NCBI GenBank assembly: GCA_020350905.1
Contig: CP070843.1
Location: forward strand, 1,809,912 to 1,815,857
DNA from: Deltaproteobacteria bacterium
GTDB taxonomy: Bacteria > Desulfobacterota > Syntrophobacteria > BM002
Direction: 5' to 3'
Length of the DNA stretch: 5,946 nucleotides
Part shown: in pieces, positions 4,242 to 5,946 of the stretch
Numbering within the stretch: position 1 is the first letter of the stretch
Layout of the letters: the number at the start of each line of letters is the position of its first letter
Position numbers and translations under genes: made by a program
Notes under the pieces: generated by a model
What the model saw: the letters and a program-made list of their open reading frames with translations, nothing else
What the model was told of the DNA's origin: nothing
The model's database searches: none

Positions 4242-5587
4242 TGGTTGATCCCAGAAGGGTCAGAGTATTAAAGCGGGGCTCAGTTGGCAAAGGTCCCGTT
4301 TTTTATTGGATGAGTCGGGACCAAAGGGTCAACGACAACTGGGCTCTGCTCTTTGCCCAGGAATTGGCGTTGGTGCGAAAAGTGCCCCTTGGTGTGGTTT
4401 TTTCCCTGGCGCCACGTTTTCTCAATGCGACCTCGAGACAGTACGGCTTTATGCTCAAAGGTTTACGAGAGGTGGAGAGTCAGCTGGCGGAACTGAACAT
4501 CCCTTTTTTCCTTGTTATTGGCTCTCCGGAGCAGGAGCTTCCAGCATTTTTGGCCAAGCACCACATCGGTAGTCTGGTGACTGACTTTGATCCTTTGCGA
4601 ATCAAACAACAATGGAAAAAAGAGGTCGCAGCGCACAGCAATTCTAGAATTTACGAGGTGGACGCCCGAAATATCGTTCCCTGCTGGGAGGCCTCAAGTA
4701 AAAAAGAATACGCCGCCTATACCTTGCGACCGAAGATCCATCGTGCCCTCCCCGAGTTCTTAAAAGATTTTCCAAGGGCGCGGAAACATCCCTTTCCGTG
4801 GCCAAAGAAAGTGCAGGGCACAGACTGGGACGAGGCCGAAAAGTCCCTCAGAATTGATCTTTCAGTCCCGGAGGTTGACTGGCTTTTGCCAGGAGAAAAG
4901 GCAGCCGCAGCAATTCTGGATGATTTTCTGAGCAGGAAACTTTCAGCCTACGCTTCCAAAAGAAATGATCCCACCGAAGATGGTGTATCCAACTTTTCTC
5001 CGTACCTCCATTTCGGCCAGATCTCAGCGCAGCGAGTGGCATTGGAGGTGCAAAAAAAGAAAGTGAACAAAGAGTCCAAAGATGCTTTCCTGGAAGAACT
5101 CATTGTCCGCCGCGAACTCTCCGATAACTTCTGCTTCTACAATCAAGATTACGACCGGTTCGCAGGATTCCCGGAATGGGCCCAGAAAACTCTGAATGAA
5201 CATCGTGATGACAAGAGAGAGTACCTCTATTTCCTGGAGCAGTTTGAGGATGGCAAGACCCACGATGACCTTTGGAATGCTGCACAGATGGAAATGGTTC
5301 ACAGAGGAAAGATGCACGGCTACCTGAGGATGTATTGGGCCAAAAAGATCCTGGAATGGACTGGTTCTCCAGAAGAGGCACTGGAAGTTGCCATCCTGCT
5401 CAACGACAAATATGAGCTCGACGGCAGGGATGTAAACGGCTATGTTGGCATTGCCTGGAGTATAGGGGGAGTTCACGATCGGGCCTGGAAAGAGCGTCCC
5501 ATTTTTGGCAAAATCCGCTACATGAGTTACGGTGGCTGCAAAGCGAAATTCAAAGTTAAGACTTATATTGAACAACACCTGACCTGA
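4241..5587 (+). CDS. phr: Class II cyclobutane pyrimidine dimer photolyase
   Basis: A flavoenzyme that splits UV-induced pyrimidine dimers with blue or near-UV light. The 448 residues align throughout, from memory, with the archaeal class II enzyme of Methanosarcina mazei with a constant 15-residue offset in the C-terminal half. N-terminal antenna domain: YWMSRDQRVNDNWALLF (22-38), DFDPLRIKQQW (115-125), VPCWEASSKKEYAAYT (146-161). FAD domain: RNDPTEDGVSNFSPYLHFGQ (241-260), RRELSDNFCFYN (290-301), THDDLWNAAQMEMV (340-353), GKMHGYLRMYWAKKILEW (356-373), LNDKYELDGRDVNGY (387-401). Trp345, Trp366 and Trp373 correspond to the class II electron-transfer tryptophans, Asn388 to the flavin-N5 asparagine, Trp406 to a lesion-contact residue. 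ATG 4241 is chosen since MVDPRRVRVLKRG matches the family start; TTG 4202 (AAGGAA upstream, overlapping the methyltransferase stop) would add 13 residues. Intact, last gene of the operon. Confidence 0.96.
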   Translation: MVDPRRVRVLKRGSVGKGPVFYWMSRDQRVNDNWALLFAQELALVRKVPLGVVFSLAPRFLNATSRQYGFMLKGLREVESQLAELNIPFFLVIGSPEQELPAFLAKHHIGSLVTDFDPLRIKQQWKKEVAAHSNSRIYEVDARNIVPCWEASSKKEYAAYTLRPKIHRALPEFLKDFPRARKHPFPWPKKVQGTDWDEAEKSLRIDLSVPEVDWLLPGEKAAAAILDDFLSRKLSAYASKRNDPTEDGVSNFSPYLHFGQISAQRVALEVQKKKVNKESKDAFLEELIVRRELSDNFCFYNQDYDRFAGFPEWAQKTLNEHRDDKREYLYFLEQFEDGKTHDDLWNAAQMEMVHRGKMHGYLRMYWAKKILEWTGSPEEALEVAILLNDKYELDGRDVNGYVGIAWSIGGVHDRAWKERPIFGKIRYMSYGGCKAKFKVKTYIEQHLT

Positions 5588-5707
5588 TACCCACAGTGAT
5601 TGAATCGGAAGGCCAGAGTGGAGGGCGTTTTGGTAACTCTGTTGCTTTAAGGGTTTGCCATTGAACCACGCAGGCAAGACACTTTTCTTTGTTACGGGAT
5701 AGTTTCA
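5588..5707. other. Intergenic region after the photolyase; no terminator seen
   Basis: No GC-rich hairpin with a T-run follows the photolyase stop. CAGAGT (5614-5619) and ACTCTG (5636-5641) form a weak inverted repeat with a 16-base loop that overlaps the sigma-54-like site. The operon could run into the PAS gene, or end by a route not visible here. Confidence 0.4.
5631..5646 (+). promoter_or_regulatory. Candidate sigma-54 (-24/-12) promoter for the PAS gene
   Basis: TGGTAACTCTGTTGCT has the invariant GG and GC at exactly ten bases apart and keeps TGG and TTGCT of the consensus TGGCAC-N5-TTGCW; two bases of the -24 element deviate. It would give a leader of about 50 bases before ATG 5708. 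Sigma-54 promoters are common in deltaproteobacteria. Needs an enhancer-binding protein, which is not in the window. Confidence 0.4.
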
Positions 5708-5946
5708 ATGACATCTGCTCCAACATATGAAGAATTGCTGCAAAGGGTCAAAAAGTTAGAGGATGAGGCCCTCAAGGTTAAAGATGCCACGAATTCGCTA
5801 CGGTTAACTGGGCAGTACATCAACGTAGCAATGGACTCCTTATCGGCCAACATGGCTATATTGGATGAAAATGGCGTAATCTTAGAAACAAACCGCTCAT
5901 GGCAAAGATTCGGCTTGGAGAACAATATCGAGACACCGTCCGACAC
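5708..5946 (+). CDS. PAS-domain signalling protein, N-terminal part (runs off window)
   Basis: The open frame of 79 codons starts MTSAPTYEELLQRVKKLEDE, a heptad-like coiled coil (about residues 5-30), followed by a PAS-type segment: AMDSLSANMAILDENGVILE (about 40-59) and TNRSWQRFG, where the N-x-x-W-x-x-F pattern is typical of PAS folds in two-component sensors. Such N-termini usually lead to further PAS domains and a histidine kinase or a diguanylate cyclase; the output domain is outside the window, so the activity cannot be stated. No signal peptide or membrane segment appears in the visible part, which suggests a cytoplasmic sensor. Only a weak ribosome binding site (GGGATAG) precedes ATG 5708; an in-frame TAA at 5648 bounds the start. 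It lies 120 bases behind the photolyase with a sigma-54-like site between, so separate control is likely. Confidence 0.72.
   Translation, partial: MTSAPTYEELLQRVKKLEDEALKVKDATNSLRLTGQYINVAMDSLSANMAILDENGVILETNRSWQRFGLENNIETPSD

Noticed and set aside
5024..5677. Minus-strand ORF of 217 codons
   Set aside because: It is the antisense of the conserved photolyase C-terminal domain; the plus-strand protein carries all expected catalytic residues.
5692..5946. Minus-strand ORF of 84 codons at the right edge
   Set aside because: The plus strand in the same place encodes a coiled coil and PAS segment, which is the better explanation.
1..5946. CRISPR array, tRNA or rRNA gene, insertion sequence or phage genes
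   Set aside because: No regularly spaced repeats, cloverleaf, rRNA core sequence, transposase or integrase was seen in any frame.

Overview
The window looks like bacterial chromosome at moderate GC with AT-rich gaps. Its gene content (a tandem Hsp20 pair, an HtrA/SDR remnant, a Bcp peroxiredoxin, a methyltransferase with a zinc ribbon, a class II CPD photolyase and a PAS regulator behind a possible sigma-54 promoter) suggests a deltaproteobacterium (Desulfobacterota or relative). That placement is inferred from the type of proteins, not from a marker gene.

Left part (1-1500): a zone of gene remains. On the minus strand lies an HtrA/Do serine protease fragment that has lost its N-terminus, the segment with the catalytic serine and its C-terminal end. 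Directly behind it, in the same reading phase and separated only by a TAG, is the start of a short-chain dehydrogenase with a damaged Rossmann glycine motif. Next comes an apparently intact 113-residue conserved hypothetical gene (703-1044, minus) with its own promoter and ribosome binding site. The following 480 bases carry no convincing intact gene but hold a rhodanese-like scrap and a short palindrome.

Middle (1440-2275): a tandem pair of small heat-shock protein genes on the plus strand, with a sigma-70-like promoter in front and a clear intrinsic terminator behind. The first copy lacks its N-terminal half. The second has a perfect ribosome binding site and start but an amber codon at codon 12; its complete alpha-crystallin domain stays open downstream of that stop. 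Positions 2276-2629 are non-coding apart from a possible promoter for the next gene.

Right part (2587-5587): a compact plus-strand operon of three intact genes: bcp (thiol peroxidase), a SAM-dependent methyltransferase carrying a C-terminal four-cysteine zinc ribbon (1 base after bcp), and a class II CPD photolyase (35 bases further on, the gap filled by an 11-codon mini-ORF and a hairpin). Together they suggest a unit for oxidative and light damage; the methyltransferase substrate is unknown. The window ends inside a PAS-domain gene preceded by a GG-N10-GC sigma-54-like site.

The most noteworthy points are the contrast between the broken genes on the left and the intact operon on the right, the amber codon in the second Hsp20 gene, and the coupling of an uncharacterised zinc-ribbon methyltransferase to a photolyase.
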